In this document: positions 17,849-27,159 of the stretch, piece by piece
Numbering within the stretch: position 1 is the first letter of the stretch
Layout: the number at the start of each line of letters is the position of its first letter
Source: Allorhizobium ampelinum S4
Lineage (GTDB): Bacteria; Pseudomonadota; Alphaproteobacteria; Rhizobiales; Rhizobiaceae
Length of the DNA stretch: 64,000 nucleotides
Reading direction: 5' to 3'
Assembly: GCF_000016285.1 (NCBI RefSeq)
Contig: NC_011982.1
Location: forward strand, 186,001 to 250,000
The notes under the pieces: model-generated
Seen by the model: only the letters and a program-made list of their open reading frames with translations
The model's database searches: none
What the model was told of the DNA's origin: nothing
Made by a program: the position numbers and the translations under genes

Positions 17849-19047
17849 ATGCGGTCGATCGGAATGGATGTGCATCGAAGTTTTGCGCAGGTCGCGTTTC
17901 TTGACCGGGGCAAGGTCATGGAAGAATTCCGGGTGGAACTGGATTACGACGCTGTGGTGGCCTTTGGGCAGAAGCTTCGAAAAGATGACGAAGTCAGACT
18001 GGAAGCGACCGGGAACACCTCGGCCATCGTAAGGTTGCTAACGCCTTTCGTGGCCAAGGTCGTTATCGCGAACCCGCTTCAGGTGAAGGCCATCGCCCAC
18101 GCGCGCGTGAAGACAGACAAAGTCGACGCGAGGATTCTGGCGCAGCTTCATGCCGCCGGCTTTTTGCCAGAGGTCTGGGCCGCGGATGACGATACCCTGA
18201 ACCTGCGTCGTCTCGTGTCGGAGCGCGCGGCGCTCGTGCGATCAGTGCGACGGGTGAAGAGCCGGGTCCAGGCCGTTCTCCACGCCAATCTCGTGCCGAA
18301 ATACTCGGGACATCTGTTCGGAAAAGGCGGCAGGGACTGGCTCTCGACGGCCCCGTTGCCCAATGCAGAGCGCGACCTCCTCGCCATCTCGATGAACTGG
18401 ACTGGCTGAAGGGCAAGCTTGAAAAGCTGGATGGCGCCATGGCGCGAATTGCGCTCGACGACACTCGCACGCGCAAGCTGATGACGATCGCCGGGATAAA
18501 TTCCGTGGTTTCCACGGCGGTGATGGCCGCCATTGGCGACATCTCCCGGTTCCCGACGCCCGACCGGCTTGCGAGCTACTTCGGCTTGACCCCGCGGGTG
18601 CGCCAGTCCGGCGACCGCGGGGCAGTCCATGGCCGCATCTCGAAACAGGGAAACGCGATTGCCAGAACGATGCTGATTGAAGCTGCCTGGTCGGCCGCGT
18701 CGGTTCCGGGGCCGCTGCGTGCCTTCTTTCTCCGGATCAAGGACCGCAAAGGCCTCAACGTCGCGGCGGTCGCTACGGCGCGCAAGATCGCAAATCTGAT
18801 CTGGCAGTTGCTGACCAAGAAGGCCCCCTACAGATGGGCTCGGCCCGCCTTTGTTGCTATGAAGATGCGCAAGCTTGAGCTGCGTGCCGGCGCAGCCAAA
18901 GCACATGGGCCAGCTGGTCCCGCCCGCGATTACTGGATCAAGGAAATCCGCCATCGAGAGATGGAGCTTGTTGCACAGGCGGAGGCAGCCTACGCGGCCA
19001 TGGTCGAAGCCTGGAGAGATAGGCCACCTAAACCACAAAAGGGCTGA
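17849..19047 (+). pseudogene. IS110-family transposase, frameshifted
   Basis: The first frame (to 18409) starts MRSIGMDVHRSFAQVAFLDRG with the leading catalytic Asp, EATGN, and KTDKVDARILAQLHAAGFLPEVW of the DEDD domain. A one-base loss near 18390 ends it with ISMNWTG-stop. The second frame (ending 19047) resumes LDELDWLKGKLEKLDGAMARIALDD and has the C-terminal helix-hairpin (MTIAGINSVVSTAVMAAIGDISRF, YFGLTPRVRQSGDRGAVHGRISKQGNAIARTMLIEAAW) with the conserved Ser-containing motif. Together they give about 395 residues, full length but inactivated. It has replaced the 5' part of the ligD gene that follows. Confidence 0.8.
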
Positions 19048-19049
19048 TA

Positions 19050-20207
19050 AAGGGGCTGTTCAACAACATCCGTGTCGATTTCGACCCGGCCATCGTCGAT
19101 GTAGACGCTCAAACGGCTGATGGGCAAGTGCGCCAGGCTGCGTTCAAGGGGCTGCGAGAGGATAAGCCCGCAAAAGAAGTCGAGGCCGAGAAGCCGGCAG
19201 AACCTGCCGAAGTCGATACGCCCGACCCGGAAACTGCTCGCAAGCCGGCCCCGACGCCGACGACATCTTCCCGTCTTCGCAAGGGTGCAAAGGTCGACGT
19301 CATGGGCGTCCTGGTCTCCAGCCCGGACAAGGAGTTGTGGCCTGACGCACTTGATGGCGAACCCGTAACGAAAGTGGACCTCGCTCACTATTATGAGGCA
19401 GTCGGGCCTTGGCTCATCGATCATATCAAGGGCCGGCCGTGCTCAATCATTCGCACGCCTGACGGTATTGGCGGGGAGCAGTTCTTCCAAAGGCATGCGA
19501 TGCAGGGGACATCAAACCTGATCGAACAGGTGAAAGTCTCAGGCGACAAGCAGCCGTACCTCCAGATCGGCCGCGTCGAGGGTTTGGCCGCGATCGCACA
19601 GATCGGCGGCGCCGAGCTACATCCGTGGAACTGCGAACCCTATCAGCCTGAAGTCCCCGGTCGTCTCGTCTTCGATCTGGACCCAGGCCCGGATGTCGAC
19701 TTCGCGACAGTGGTAGAAGGTGCACGAGAAATCAGGGATCGGCTTGAAGAGCTGGGTCTGGTCAGCTTCTGCAAGACGACGGGCGGCAAAGGGCTCCATG
19801 TTGTAACGCCGCTCGCTGTTCCGAAGGGCAAGAAGCTGAGCTGGGACGAAGGCAAGGCTTTCGCGCACGACGTGTGTCTGCAGATGGCCCGCGACAATCC
19901 CGAGCTTTACCTGACCAAGATGTCCAAGGCGCAGCGTGAAGGCCGTATCTTCCTGGATTATCTGAGAAACGACCGCACCTCGACGGCGGTGGCTCCCCTG
20001 TCGCCCCGTGCCCGGCCGGGAGCAACCGTCTCGATGCCCTTGAACTGGGCTCAAGTAAAAAAAGGTCTCGATCCGAAGCGGTTCACAATTCGCACGGTGC
20101 CTGGACTTCTGAAGGATAATACGGCGTGGCAGGACTATTGCGATGGTCAAAGGCCGCTAGAGCAGGCGATCAAGCGCTTGGAGAAACTTATGAGGCGGGC
20201 TGCGTGA
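19050..20207 (+). pseudogene. ligD: LigD fragment: end of ligase plus polymerase/primase domain
   Basis: LigD is the ATP-dependent ligase/polymerase of bacterial non-homologous end joining. The open frame begins inside the end of the ligase OB fold ([33 protein letters not shown]), passes a linker rich in Lys, Glu and Pro, and contains the whole polymerase domain: [64 protein letters not shown] with the metal-binding Asp pair, [14 protein letters not shown] and [31 protein letters not shown]. The phosphoesterase and most of the ligase are missing, cut at the IS110 element. The polymerase part could still be expressed only if a new promoter or start exists (GTG at 19128). Confidence 0.82.
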
Positions 20208-20270
20208 CCATACATTGCCCGCTTCAAGAAGCCATTAGGTGGCGTCGCCGCCGCTCAAGATAGGCAGAGA

Positions 20271-20633
20271 TCATCCGGCTTTGCGGGATTTGAGTTCTTT
20301 GGCAACCGACTTTTTCAAGGCATCCATGATGTTGACGACGTTGCTCTTTTCCTCGTCGTCGCCCTTTGTGGATTTCGAAGCCTTCGCTTTGCTCGGTTTC
20401 TTTGCCTTCTTCTTATCGGCGATGAGCTTCAGCAAGCTTTCTTGAATAGGATCGGACACCATCTCCGGTGACCAGTCCTGCATGCGCTTTTTGATAACTG
20501 CCAACGGTTCGTTTCCATCCACGATCCGATTGCCAACCTCTTTCACGTTCCCCGCCACGACATTCCATCCACCCATCATCGCGAATTGCGAGAAACAGCC
20601 ATGCAAACATGGTACCAAATCGCTGGCATTCAA
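20271..20633 (-). pseudogene. ku: Ku protein C-terminal fragment
   Basis: The tail MQDWSPEMVSDPIQESLLKLIADKKKAKKPSKAKASKS...SNVVNIMDALKKSVAKELKSRKAG resembles the C-terminus of bacterial Ku: the DW.PE...D...E.L..LI..K motif, a Lys-rich linker and the final SNVVNLMDALR-type peptide. The Ku core ring is absent and the first 50 residues of the frame are not Ku-like. It faces ligD, so the two are remnants of one NHEJ cassette. Confidence 0.65.
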
Positions 20634-20689
20634 GCCGCCTAAACCAGAACCTCAACCCCAAATCATGACTGCGAAGCGCTAAGTTTACA

Positions 20690-21011
20690 TTGCCATGCGA
20701 CCCACAAGACGCCGAGGATCAAGGCCTGGCTCGCACGCCGCCCGCATTGGCATGTTCACTTCACGCCAACGTCAGTCAGCCTCCTGGATCAATCAAGTCG
20801 AGCGGTGGTTTGCAGAGCTGACGCGCAAGCAATTGCAACGCGGTGTCATCGTTCCACCGCCGAACTGGAAGCCGACATCGACGCGTTTATCGCAACGCAC
20901 AACGAGAATCCCAAGCCATACAGATGGGTGAAATCCGCCGGCCAAATCCTCGCCTCCGTCAAGCGATTCTGCCAAAAAACAATGAGCCGAACTTCAGATT
21001 CCGGTGACTAG
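20690..21011 (+). pseudogene. IS630-family transposase C-terminal remnant
   Basis: Pieces in different frames read THKTPRIKAWLARRPHWHVHFTPTSVS, SWINQVERWFAELTRKQLQRG (second Asp/Glu region) and DIDAFIATHNENPKPYRWVKSAGQILASVKRFCQK, the end of an IS630 transposase unrelated to the intact copies here. Several frameshifts are present. Confidence 0.7.
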
Positions 21012-21334
21012 CCGTTTTGATTGAATTCGGTAGCGCTGAATAACGACTGACGGGGCTCCCCAGCATGCCTCGGCAGCAAACCGATCGCGGACGTTACTAT
21101 TGAAACACAGTTTCTGTTTAACGAGCTGTCAGGGAATGATAGTCGTCAAGTAAGATCGCGGTCAAAAATGAAAACTCGATATATCTATGAAAATATTGAT
21201 ACAAAAAGCGGTAATCCTAAGAGGCGTCCATTATAACTATGTATTAATGTGCGATATATAAATATATCTACAATATTAGAACGTTATTTATGATGATGAT
21301 TGGGAAGATATACGAAATATGGAAGGGCTGAAAA
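21012..21334. other. AT-rich intergenic region before HAD gene
   Basis: No gene or border-like sequence found. The base composition turns AT-rich near 21140 and stays so through the HAD gene, unlike the flanking IS DNA. Confidence 0.5.
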
Positions 21335-21958
21335 ATGGACGCCTATAAGCTAATAATATTTGATTTTGATGGTACATTGGCCGACAGCGGCGGCTGGATG
21401 ATAAGCGCTCTGAGGGAAATGTCCGAACGTCACCGATTTATAACGCCCAACGACACTCAGATTGAATATCTGCGTGGCCTTTCAGTCTGCCAGGTTTTGA
21501 AATGGCTGAGAGTTCCGATTTGGCGCATTCCTCTGATCGTGAAAGATTTGCGTGAACTGGCTCGCGAGGCCACGTTCCATATATTCCCTAGGACAGAAAA
21601 GGTCTTATTTCTCCTCCAAGATCAAGGGGTGGAGCTTGCAATCTTAAGTTCGAACAGCATTGAAAATATTCAGCGCGTGCTCGGGCCATTGGAGGGATAC
21701 TTTGCTCATATAGAGGGTAGCTCGCCGATATTTGGGAAGGGCAAAAGGATCAATAAGATACTTCGTCGGTGTAATAAGTCTCGGAATGAAGTCCTTCTTG
21801 TCGGAGATGAGGTACGTGATATTGAGGCGGCGACGAGCCAAAATATTGCCTCCGCAGCAGTAACGTGGGGTTATGCCAAAAGAGAAGCTTTGGCGTACAG
21901 CAATCCCACTCACATTCTCGACGATATTGAGGAATTAATAGACTTGAAACCTATATAG
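21335..21958 (+). CDS. HAD-superfamily phosphatase (Gph-like)
   Basis: A 207-residue haloacid-dehalogenase-fold hydrolase with all four motifs: DFDGTLADS (residues 9-17, nucleophile and acid Asp), ILSSNS (near 105-110), the Lys region FGKGKRINKIL (near 130), and VGDEVRDIEAA (near 152). An inserted cap domain between motifs I and II fits a phosphoglycolate-phosphatase-like subfamily. A bacterial ribosome-binding site (GGAAGGG) lies ahead of the ATG, so it is a bacterial rather than plant-expressed gene. It is the only intact non-transposon gene between T-DNAs 1 and 2 and its AT content is high. The substrate is unknown. A phosphorylated opine or sugar is possible but unsupported. Confidence 0.75.
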   Translation: MDAYKLIIFDFDGTLADSGGWMISALREMSERHRFITPNDTQIEYLRGLSVCQVLKWLRVPIWRIPLIVKDLRELAREATFHIFPRTEKVLFLLQDQGVELAILSSNSIENIQRVLGPLEGYFAHIEGSSPIFGKGKRINKILRRCNKSRNEVLLVGDEVRDIEAATSQNIASAAVTWGYAKREALAYSNPTHILDDIEELIDLKPI

Positions 21959-22142
21959 AGAAGAAGAACTGCGCCTGATGTGCTGATAATACTAAATTCA
22001 CATTTACAATTACATTGAAATTACTGCGCATGCAGAGAGGATTAGGGCTGAAAGCGGATGTCGTCAGATTTGCCAGTAGTCGATGAACGCCCCCGGTTTT
22101 ACGCCAGAAGCATACATGGACGGTAAGGGTCTGAACTGCGGC

Positions 22143-22151
22143 ATTCAACGG
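22143..22151. repeat. 9-bp target duplication, left
   Basis: ATTCAACGG, repeated at 23718-23726 on the other side of the IS50-like element. Confidence 0.92.
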
Positions 22152-23717
22152 CTTGCAATTACCCACATCTGAGTGTCGCTGCGATTTCGGTTCCGAGGCG
22201 AATGTCCGTCAGCCGGCTGAGACCGCGCCAGACGACCGTATTTCCTGGTGGCGGATCTGATGTTCTTGCGAGGTAACCACCTAAACGAGCGAGTTTGGTG
22301 AGATAGAAGTTTAGCGATCCCGGCGTCGCCTGCCGGTTACCTGCGTTGCTGACCATTTGATCAAGAATTTCAATTTCCTGTTCGGTGAGGGCCGCAGTTG
22401 GCGGTATTTCGGGCGCACTGCGCGCGAGCATTGTCAACCAGAGCACCCTCCAGCTCATAATGCAGAACATGGCGACGAGGTTTGCCAGTCGATCGGCCGT
22501 TCGTAATCTTGCATCTTCAGCCCGGCAACCCGACTTCAGGATCTTATGGAAGACCTCAATCTTCCAGCGCATCGCGTACCATTTGATTTTTTCGACGGCA
22601 TCCTCGCAGCTATGTACCTCAAGATCGGTCAGTAGCTTCCACTCGATGCGCTTGCTGCCGGGCGGAGGGTTGGGCTCCACCGCGTGGATGACGGTCAGGT
22701 CTAAAGCAGGATATCGTTTCATCTTGCCGATGGGCGGCAACACCCGGATCCGTTTGAATCGGATATCCAGGTGGACTTTAGTGACCTCGTCGGTATCGGC
22801 GCGAACTTCGATAAGGTGCCGTCCGGCAGTTTCAACATCGCGCATTTCAGCCGATATCGTGTGATCCCCGTTGCCAGCCAACCTGTCGACGACCGTGCGC
22901 ACGACGAAGTGCGTGCCAAGCTCCTTGGTCAGGCAGTAGAGTTCGTAGATATCACTTTCGCGATCGCCTACATGAATGCATCGGTCAGGTTGGCCAAGCA
23001 GGCCGACGGATTGCCGCAGATTTTCAAGCCAACGGATGCTTTCCTTGGTTTCGATCGGAACACGCGTCGGATTAATCTTGCGCTTGAGCTGGGCCGTGCC
23101 CTTGAACTTGTCGCGGCTCCAGAATTTGACGGCCGCCAACCCCAAGGGTAGCCCATCCAAAGTTACAGCAAGGCTCGAATGCATCAATATTCCGCAGACC
23201 GTGTGGTGGCGCAGCCGCTCCTGTTTGTCTCGGCCACTGTTGACGCTCTTGGTAAAGCCAACGGCATGCGGATTACGGCGCTGATAGGTGAACTCAGTTG
23301 TGTCCCGCAGCACCAGGATCGGACCTTGGGAAGCATCGTAGCGCTGAGCGGTCGCGGCGAAATGACCGTTGAGGATATCGCCTTCCTCAACATTCGGGTT
23401 GGAGAAAAACCGATAAGCCGCTTTCGTGTTGGCCCAATCCTGGCAGGCGAAAGGAATAGAGCCGCCCATGTGCTCCCCGAGCTGTCGTAAAAGTTCTGTG
23501 CAGCGTCGGCCAAGGCGAACATCCTTGAAACACCCCGCGTCTATTTCCTGCTTGCTCCAATGGCCGTCACTATCAGCCATCACATCGTCACGAACCGACA
23601 TAAAGCACCGCCTCAAAAGAATCAGGTGCTCGACACAGAATCACAAGTGATTCTTTCAATTCAAGATTTCAACGAAAGTTTTCCCAAAGGAGTCAGCTAC
23701 TTATGGGTAATTGCAAG
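22152..23717 (-). mobile_element. IS50-like (IS4-family) insertion sequence, complete
   Basis: 1566 bp with terminal inverted repeats CTTGCAATTACCCA, bounded by a perfect 9-bp direct repeat ATTCAACGG (22143-22151 and 23718-23726). Nine-base duplications are typical of IS50/Tn5 relatives. A decayed partial copy starts at 32071 with the same terminal bases. Confidence 0.92.
22159..23601 (-). CDS. IS50-like transposase (IS4 family, DDE)
   Basis: About 480 residues, the length of Tn5 transposase. Motifs: SIPFACQDWANTKAAYRFFSNPNVEEGDIL, LVLRDTTEFTYQ (first catalytic Asp), HVGDRESDIYEL (second Asp), YAMRWKIEVFHKILKSG (the Y-R-E-K signature with catalytic Glu), and a C-terminus LTKLARLGGYLARTSDPPPGNTVVWRGLSRL. 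I prefer the ATG at 23601 (MSVRDD), which has GAGG 12 bases upstream; MADSDG at 23580 is possible. The frame is intact and the element may be active. Confidence 0.88.
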   Translation of the reverse strand: MSVRDDVMADSDGHWSKQEIDAGCFKDVRLGRRCTELLRQLGEHMGGSIPFACQDWANTKAAYRFFSNPNVEEGDILNGHFAATAQRYDASQGPILVLRDTTEFTYQRRNPHAVGFTKSVNSGRDKQERLRHHTVCGILMHSSLAVTLDGLPLGLAAVKFWSRDKFKGTAQLKRKINPTRVPIETKESIRWLENLRQSVGLLGQPDRCIHVGDRESDIYELYCLTKELGTHFVVRTVVDRLAGNGDHTISAEMRDVETAGRHLIEVRADTDEVTKVHLDIRFKRIRVLPPIGKMKRYPALDLTVIHAVEPNPPPGSKRIEWKLLTDLEVHSCEDAVEKIKWYAMRWKIEVFHKILKSGCRAEDARLRTADRLANLVAMFCIMSWRVLWLTMLARSAPEIPPTAALTEQEIEILDQMVSNAGNRQATPGSLNFYLTKLARLGGYLARTSDPPPGNTVVWRGLSRLTDIRLGTEIAATLRCG

Positions 23718-23726
23718 ATTCAACGG
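23718..23726. repeat. 9-bp target duplication, right
   Basis: ATTCAACGG, partner of 22143-22151. Confidence 0.92.
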
Positions 23727-23805
23727 AGGCTTACGTCGAAGCGACCACTGAGGATTTTGAAGTCATATGTCACACGCGAGTAAATGTCGACTGATTTTGC
23801 CCGTG

Positions 23806-24120
23806 TGAACCGCCCCGTGTTTACCGGAGGCTCCAACTCGTGAGAAAGTGGAGCCATGACAAGCAAGACAACAAACAAATTTTCATCTGAAGTTCGGGCC
23901 CGAGCGGTGCGGCTTGTTTTGGACCATGAAGCCGAACATCCGTCCCGTTGGGCCGCGATCTCATCGATAGCGGCCAAAATAGGCTGTGCGCCGCATACAC
24001 TCCATGAGTGGGTCAAAAAGGCTGAGGTGGATACTGGTAAGCGGGCTGGATTGCGGAGCGATGTGGTTGAGAAGATGAAGGCTCTTGAGCGGGAGAACCG
24101 CGAGCTTCGTCAGGCCAACG
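23806..24120 (+). mobile_element. Truncated second copy of the IS3-family element
   Basis: It starts with the terminal sequence TGAACCGCCCCGTGTTTACC and runs into orfA (ATG at 23856), whose first 88 or so residues are identical to the gene at 12912-13241 through ELRQAN. It is then cut by the IS256 end at 24121. The orfB half is not found on the far side of IS256. Confidence 0.88.
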
Positions 24121-25446
24121 GGGAGTGTCAGGAATTTCGTGTACGGGCGTGCGGTTGAACATTCGCGTCTACGCCCTTGCGGCCTGAAAGCGGTCCGCAA
24201 AGAGAATTGAGAACTGCGATTTTGCCATCGCCCATTCCCTGGGTGGCATCTTCCACTCTTTCTCCGATCTGTTCAAGACCAGATAGAGAAGTTTGGTCGC
24301 ACCGTCGTCATTTGGGAAATGGCCTCTTGCCCGGACAGCGCGGCGCAGCTTGGAGTTCAGCGCTTCGATGGCGTTCGTGGTGTAAATGATCCGGCGCACG
24401 TCCTTGGGAAAGGCAAAGAAGGGGATGACCTCCTGCCAGGCTCGCCGCCAAATCTGGGCGACGGCGGGGAATTTTCGGCCCCAGAAGCCACCCTCGAACG
24501 TCGTCAGGGCCGCCTCCGCCGCCTTGTCGTCGATAGCGCCGTAGATGGATTTCAGCTCTCGGGCCAGGTCCTTGCGGTCTTTCCAAGAGGCAAAATCCAG
24601 CGAGTTTCGTAGCAGGTGTACGATGCAAGTTTGCACCGTCGTTTCTGCGAAGACTGCATTGATGGCCTCGGGAAAGCCCTTCAGGCCGTCAACGACGGCG
24701 ATCAAGATGTCCTCGACGCCACGGTTCTTTAGCTCGTTCATCACCCGCAGCCAGAATTTCGCGCCCTCGTTGGTTTCGATCCAGAGGCCGAGAATTTCTT
24801 TCGTGCCATCGCCTCGTACGCCGAGCGCAATATGCACCGCCTTGTTGCGAACGTGGCCTTCATCCCTGATCTTGACCCGCAGCGCATCGAAGAATACCAG
24901 CGGATAGACCGGCTCTAGTGGCCGCGCTTGCCATATCGCCACCTCGTCCAGCACCGCGTCGGTGACGGCCGAGATCAAGTCTGGCGACACGTCGATGCCG
25001 TAAAGCTCCTGGACATGCCCGACGATCTCGCGCGTGCTCATGCCTCGCGCGTACATCGATACGATCTTCTCATCGAAGCCTGGGAAGCGGCGCTGATATT
25101 TGGCAAGCAATTGAGGATCGAAACTCGACTGCCGGTCGCGCGGGATGGAAAGCTCAAGCGAGCCGCTATCCGTCAGCACCGTCTTGCGGCCGTAGCCATT
25201 CCGGCTGTTGCCGGGGGTCGTTTCGCCAGAGAGGTGATGATCCATCTCTGCATTCAAAGCCCGCTCTGCCAGCGCCTTCTTCAGTTGATCGAGCAGTCCA
25301 TTGCTCTCGAAAGCTGTCTTCGCGTCCGAACCCGCCAGAAGCTGGTCCAAAATACTATCCGGGATAATAGGCTCTTTCCGTCGTGCCATGGGTGATCTCC
25401 TTTGTACCCATTATGCACGCCCGTACACGAAATTCCTGACACTCCC
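24121..25446 (-). mobile_element. IS256-family insertion sequence
   Basis: Terminal inverted repeats start GGGAGTGTCAGGAATTTCG and extend about 30 bp. The flanks (...GGCCAACG and GACCGACCC...) do not show the 8-9-bp duplication expected of this family. Different truncated elements lie on each side, so an adjacent deletion or recombination between copies is likely. Confidence 0.9.
24169..25389 (-). CDS. IS256-family (mutator-type) transposase
   Basis: 406 residues, full length. Motifs: N-terminal DQLKKALAERALNAEMDHHLSGE, LELSIPRDRQSSFDPQLLAKYQRRFPGFDEKIVSMYARGMSTREI, VFFDALRVKI (first Asp), IAVVDGLKGFPEAI (second Asp), and VQTCIVHLLRNSLDF...YTTNAIEALNSKLRRAV, with the conserved C-x2-H and Glu. 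It starts ATGGCACGACGG and appears intact. Confidence 0.92.
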   Translation of the reverse strand: MARRKEPIIPDSILDQLLAGSDAKTAFESNGLLDQLKKALAERALNAEMDHHLSGETTPGNSRNGYGRKTVLTDSGSLELSIPRDRQSSFDPQLLAKYQRRFPGFDEKIVSMYARGMSTREIVGHVQELYGIDVSPDLISAVTDAVLDEVAIWQARPLEPVYPLVFFDALRVKIRDEGHVRNKAVHIALGVRGDGTKEILGLWIETNEGAKFWLRVMNELKNRGVEDILIAVVDGLKGFPEAINAVFAETTVQTCIVHLLRNSLDFASWKDRKDLARELKSIYGAIDDKAAEAALTTFEGGFWGRKFPAVAQIWRRAWQEVIPFFAFPKDVRRIIYTTNAIEALNSKLRRAVRARGHFPNDDGATKLLYLVLNRSEKEWKMPPREWAMAKSQFSILFADRFQAARA

Positions 25447-25620
25447 GACCGACCCATGCCTTGGGCATCCGCCCCCCTTTTGACTGTCGTGCACCGGCGG
25501 CATGGTGATGCGCCCGCACAATGGTACTGTCGATCATCAGCCATTCCAGATCGGACTCACGGGCAAGAACGGCGAGCATCTCGGTGAGAGACTGTTTGAG
25601 AACCCCTTGAACGGCTTTGT
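25447..25620 (-). pseudogene. IS5-family transposase fragment (IS427-like)
   Basis: The minus frame reads VLKQSLTEMLAVLARESDLEWLMIDSTIVRAHHHAAGARQSKGG. This contains the LEWLMIDSTIVRAH motif with the first catalytic Asp of IS5/IS427-type transposases. Cut by IS256 at 25446 and by the next element. Confidence 0.7.
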
Positions 25621-25668
25621 GTCATGTGATTCAAGCTTGGGATGTGGACCTCAACGACGCGTGGCCGA

Positions 25669-26220
25669 ATGGCCGACATTGCCAAGAAGACGAAACGCTA
25701 CCCGACGGATCTGACCGATGAGGAATGGGCCTGCATACAGCCTTTCCTACCCGGCGCGCGTAGGAACGGTCGTCCAGTTGAGACGAATTTGCGCGAGGTT
25801 TTGAACGCGATCCGTTATTTGGCGCGCTCGGGCGGCGGTTGGCGGATGCTGCCCAAGGATTTCCCGCCATGGCAGACCGTCTATTGGTGGTTTCGTCGCT
25901 TCGTCCGGCGTTTCATGTTCCAGACGATCCATGATGTCGCGCTGATGCTCGACCGCCAGCGCTCGGGACGCGAAGCGAGCCCGACGGGCGGGGTTATCGA
26001 TAGCCAGTCGGTCAAGGCTCCAGCAGCAAAGAAAAGAGGTTACGACGCCGGCAAGAAGATCGTTGGACGCAAGCGCCACATCGCGGTCGATACCGATGGC
26101 CGCTTGCTGATGGTCAATCTCACACCCGCCGACATCTCCGACAGCGCCGGGGCGCAGTTGATGCTCGATAGCGTGAGCAAGCGCTGGCCCTGGCTCAAGC
26201 ATCTGCAATGCCTTCAAACC
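25669..26220 (+). pseudogene. IS5-family transposase, C-terminally truncated
   Basis: It starts MADIAKKTKRYPTDLTDEEWACIQPFLPGARRNGRPVETNLREVLNAIRYLARSGGGWRMLPKDFPPWQTVYWWFRRF. The first catalytic Asp is in GGVIDSQSVKAPAAKKRGYDAGKKIVGRKRHIAVDTDGRLL. After SKRWPWLKHLQC the sequence switches to an IS3 element in the opposite orientation, removing the last Asp and Glu. Confidence 0.8.
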
Positions 26221-26490
26221 ATTGTCATGCATGATGCGAGCAACCCTGTGGCGACCGACGCAAACCCCGTCTTCCTTCAGTTCCACCGTCATGCGTGGGC
26301 TTTCATAGGTTTCATGTGAGGTGGTGAACTGAGCCCGGATATGAGCCAAAAGAACCATGTCCGTCCTTTGCCGCAGGCTTGGTTTGCATATGTCCCAAGC
26401 GTAATATCCGCTTTCACTGACACCCAGAAGCGTGCAGGCACGCTGAACAGGAACATTGGCCTTCTCTGCCGCAATGACCTTGAATTTCAT
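26221..26490 (-). pseudogene. IS3-family orfB, N-terminal fragment
   Basis: MKFKVIAAEKANVPVQRACTLLGVSESGYYAW...LAHIRAQFTTSHETYESPRMTVELKEDGVCVGRHRVARIMHDNGLKALQ is the start of an IS3-type orfB, cut before the DDE core by the joint with the IS5 fragment. It is a different IS3 subgroup from the element at 5-13 kb. Confidence 0.78.
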
Positions 26491-26795
26491 TTCATGGTTT
26501 CCTTTGCAAAGAAGGCGGCTGCTTTTTTTAATAAATCGCGCTCCTGACGCAGAATTTCATTTTCCTTGCGAAGACGCGCCAGTTCCTTGGCAGTATCTTC
26601 GTGTGGTCCAGAAAGCAGGTCGGCTTCCTTGTGGGCGCTCACCCATTTCCCAAGCGTCGAGAGCCCAACGCCAAGATCATCGGATATTGCACGCAACGGC
26701 CTGCCGCTGGTGCGCGCAAGTCGGACAGCCTCAGCTTTGAAAGCATCTGTGAACTTGGCGTGGCGGCCGGGTGAATTCTTCTTCGTGTTCGTCAT
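26487..26795 (-). CDS. IS3-family orfA
   Basis: About 102 residues from the ATG at 26795 (MTNTKKNSPGRHAKFTDAFKAEAVRLART). HTH region PLRAISDDLGVGLSTLGKWVSAHKE, then coiled coil TAKELARLRKENEILRQERDLLKKAAAFFAKE. It overlaps orfB by four bases. The gene is whole but its partner is truncated. Confidence 0.8.
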   Translation of the reverse strand: MTNTKKNSPGRHAKFTDAFKAEAVRLARTSGRPLRAISDDLGVGLSTLGKWVSAHKEADLLSGPHEDTAKELARLRKENEILRQERDLLKKAAAFFAKETMK

Positions 26796-26819
26796 AGGGC
26801 GAAATCCTATCAAAGGTTA

Positions 26820-26920
26820 GGGATTCGCTCTCCACTTCTTCCGGGCAAGTCCAACCCTTGATCCGCTCCCACTGATCATCATCCCGCAGTGCATCGCAAT
26901 CCATCACCGAACTCCAAAAG
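26820..26920 (-). pseudogene. IS5/IS427-type transposase N-terminal scrap
   Basis: MDCDALRDDDQWERIKGW on the minus strand resembles the start of IS427-type transposases (ALRDDQWERIKDLLPG). Only the first 20-30 codons remain. Confidence 0.5.
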
Positions 26921-27134
26921 CCAGTGTTGAACCTGATTTGACGCCCCGCGGGAATCCCAAAAACGTAAATCGTCACCACAGCCTAGGCGCAGACATAGAA
27001 GCTCACTTCGGCTGACAACGTCCGCTACCGATATCCGACCGCTAACCCTCTTCGCCAGACGGGGTCGCCTTGCCGCTTACGGTGCATCGTTGAGCCATAA
27101 ACAGCATCGCCCCCCTACACGACCAAGTGGCTGG
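26921..27134. other. Outer flank of T-DNA 2 left border
   Basis: No gene. The last 60 or so bases (CATCGTTGAGCC... to the border) are clearly homologous to the outer flank of T-DNA 3's left border (35040-35092), so the two left borders arose by duplication. Confidence 0.6.
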
Positions 27135-27159
27135 TGGCAGGATGTATTGTCATGTAAAC
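27135..27159 (+). other. T-DNA 2 left border repeat
   Basis: TGGCAGGATGTATTGT followed by CATGTAAAC. It differs from the nopaline left border at about three of 25 positions, the best border match in the window. The T-DNA lies to its right. Confidence 0.93.

Noticed and set aside
21951..22166. Minus-strand 71-codon frame
   Set aside because: No start signal and no recognised family. It is interrupted by the IS50-like target site.
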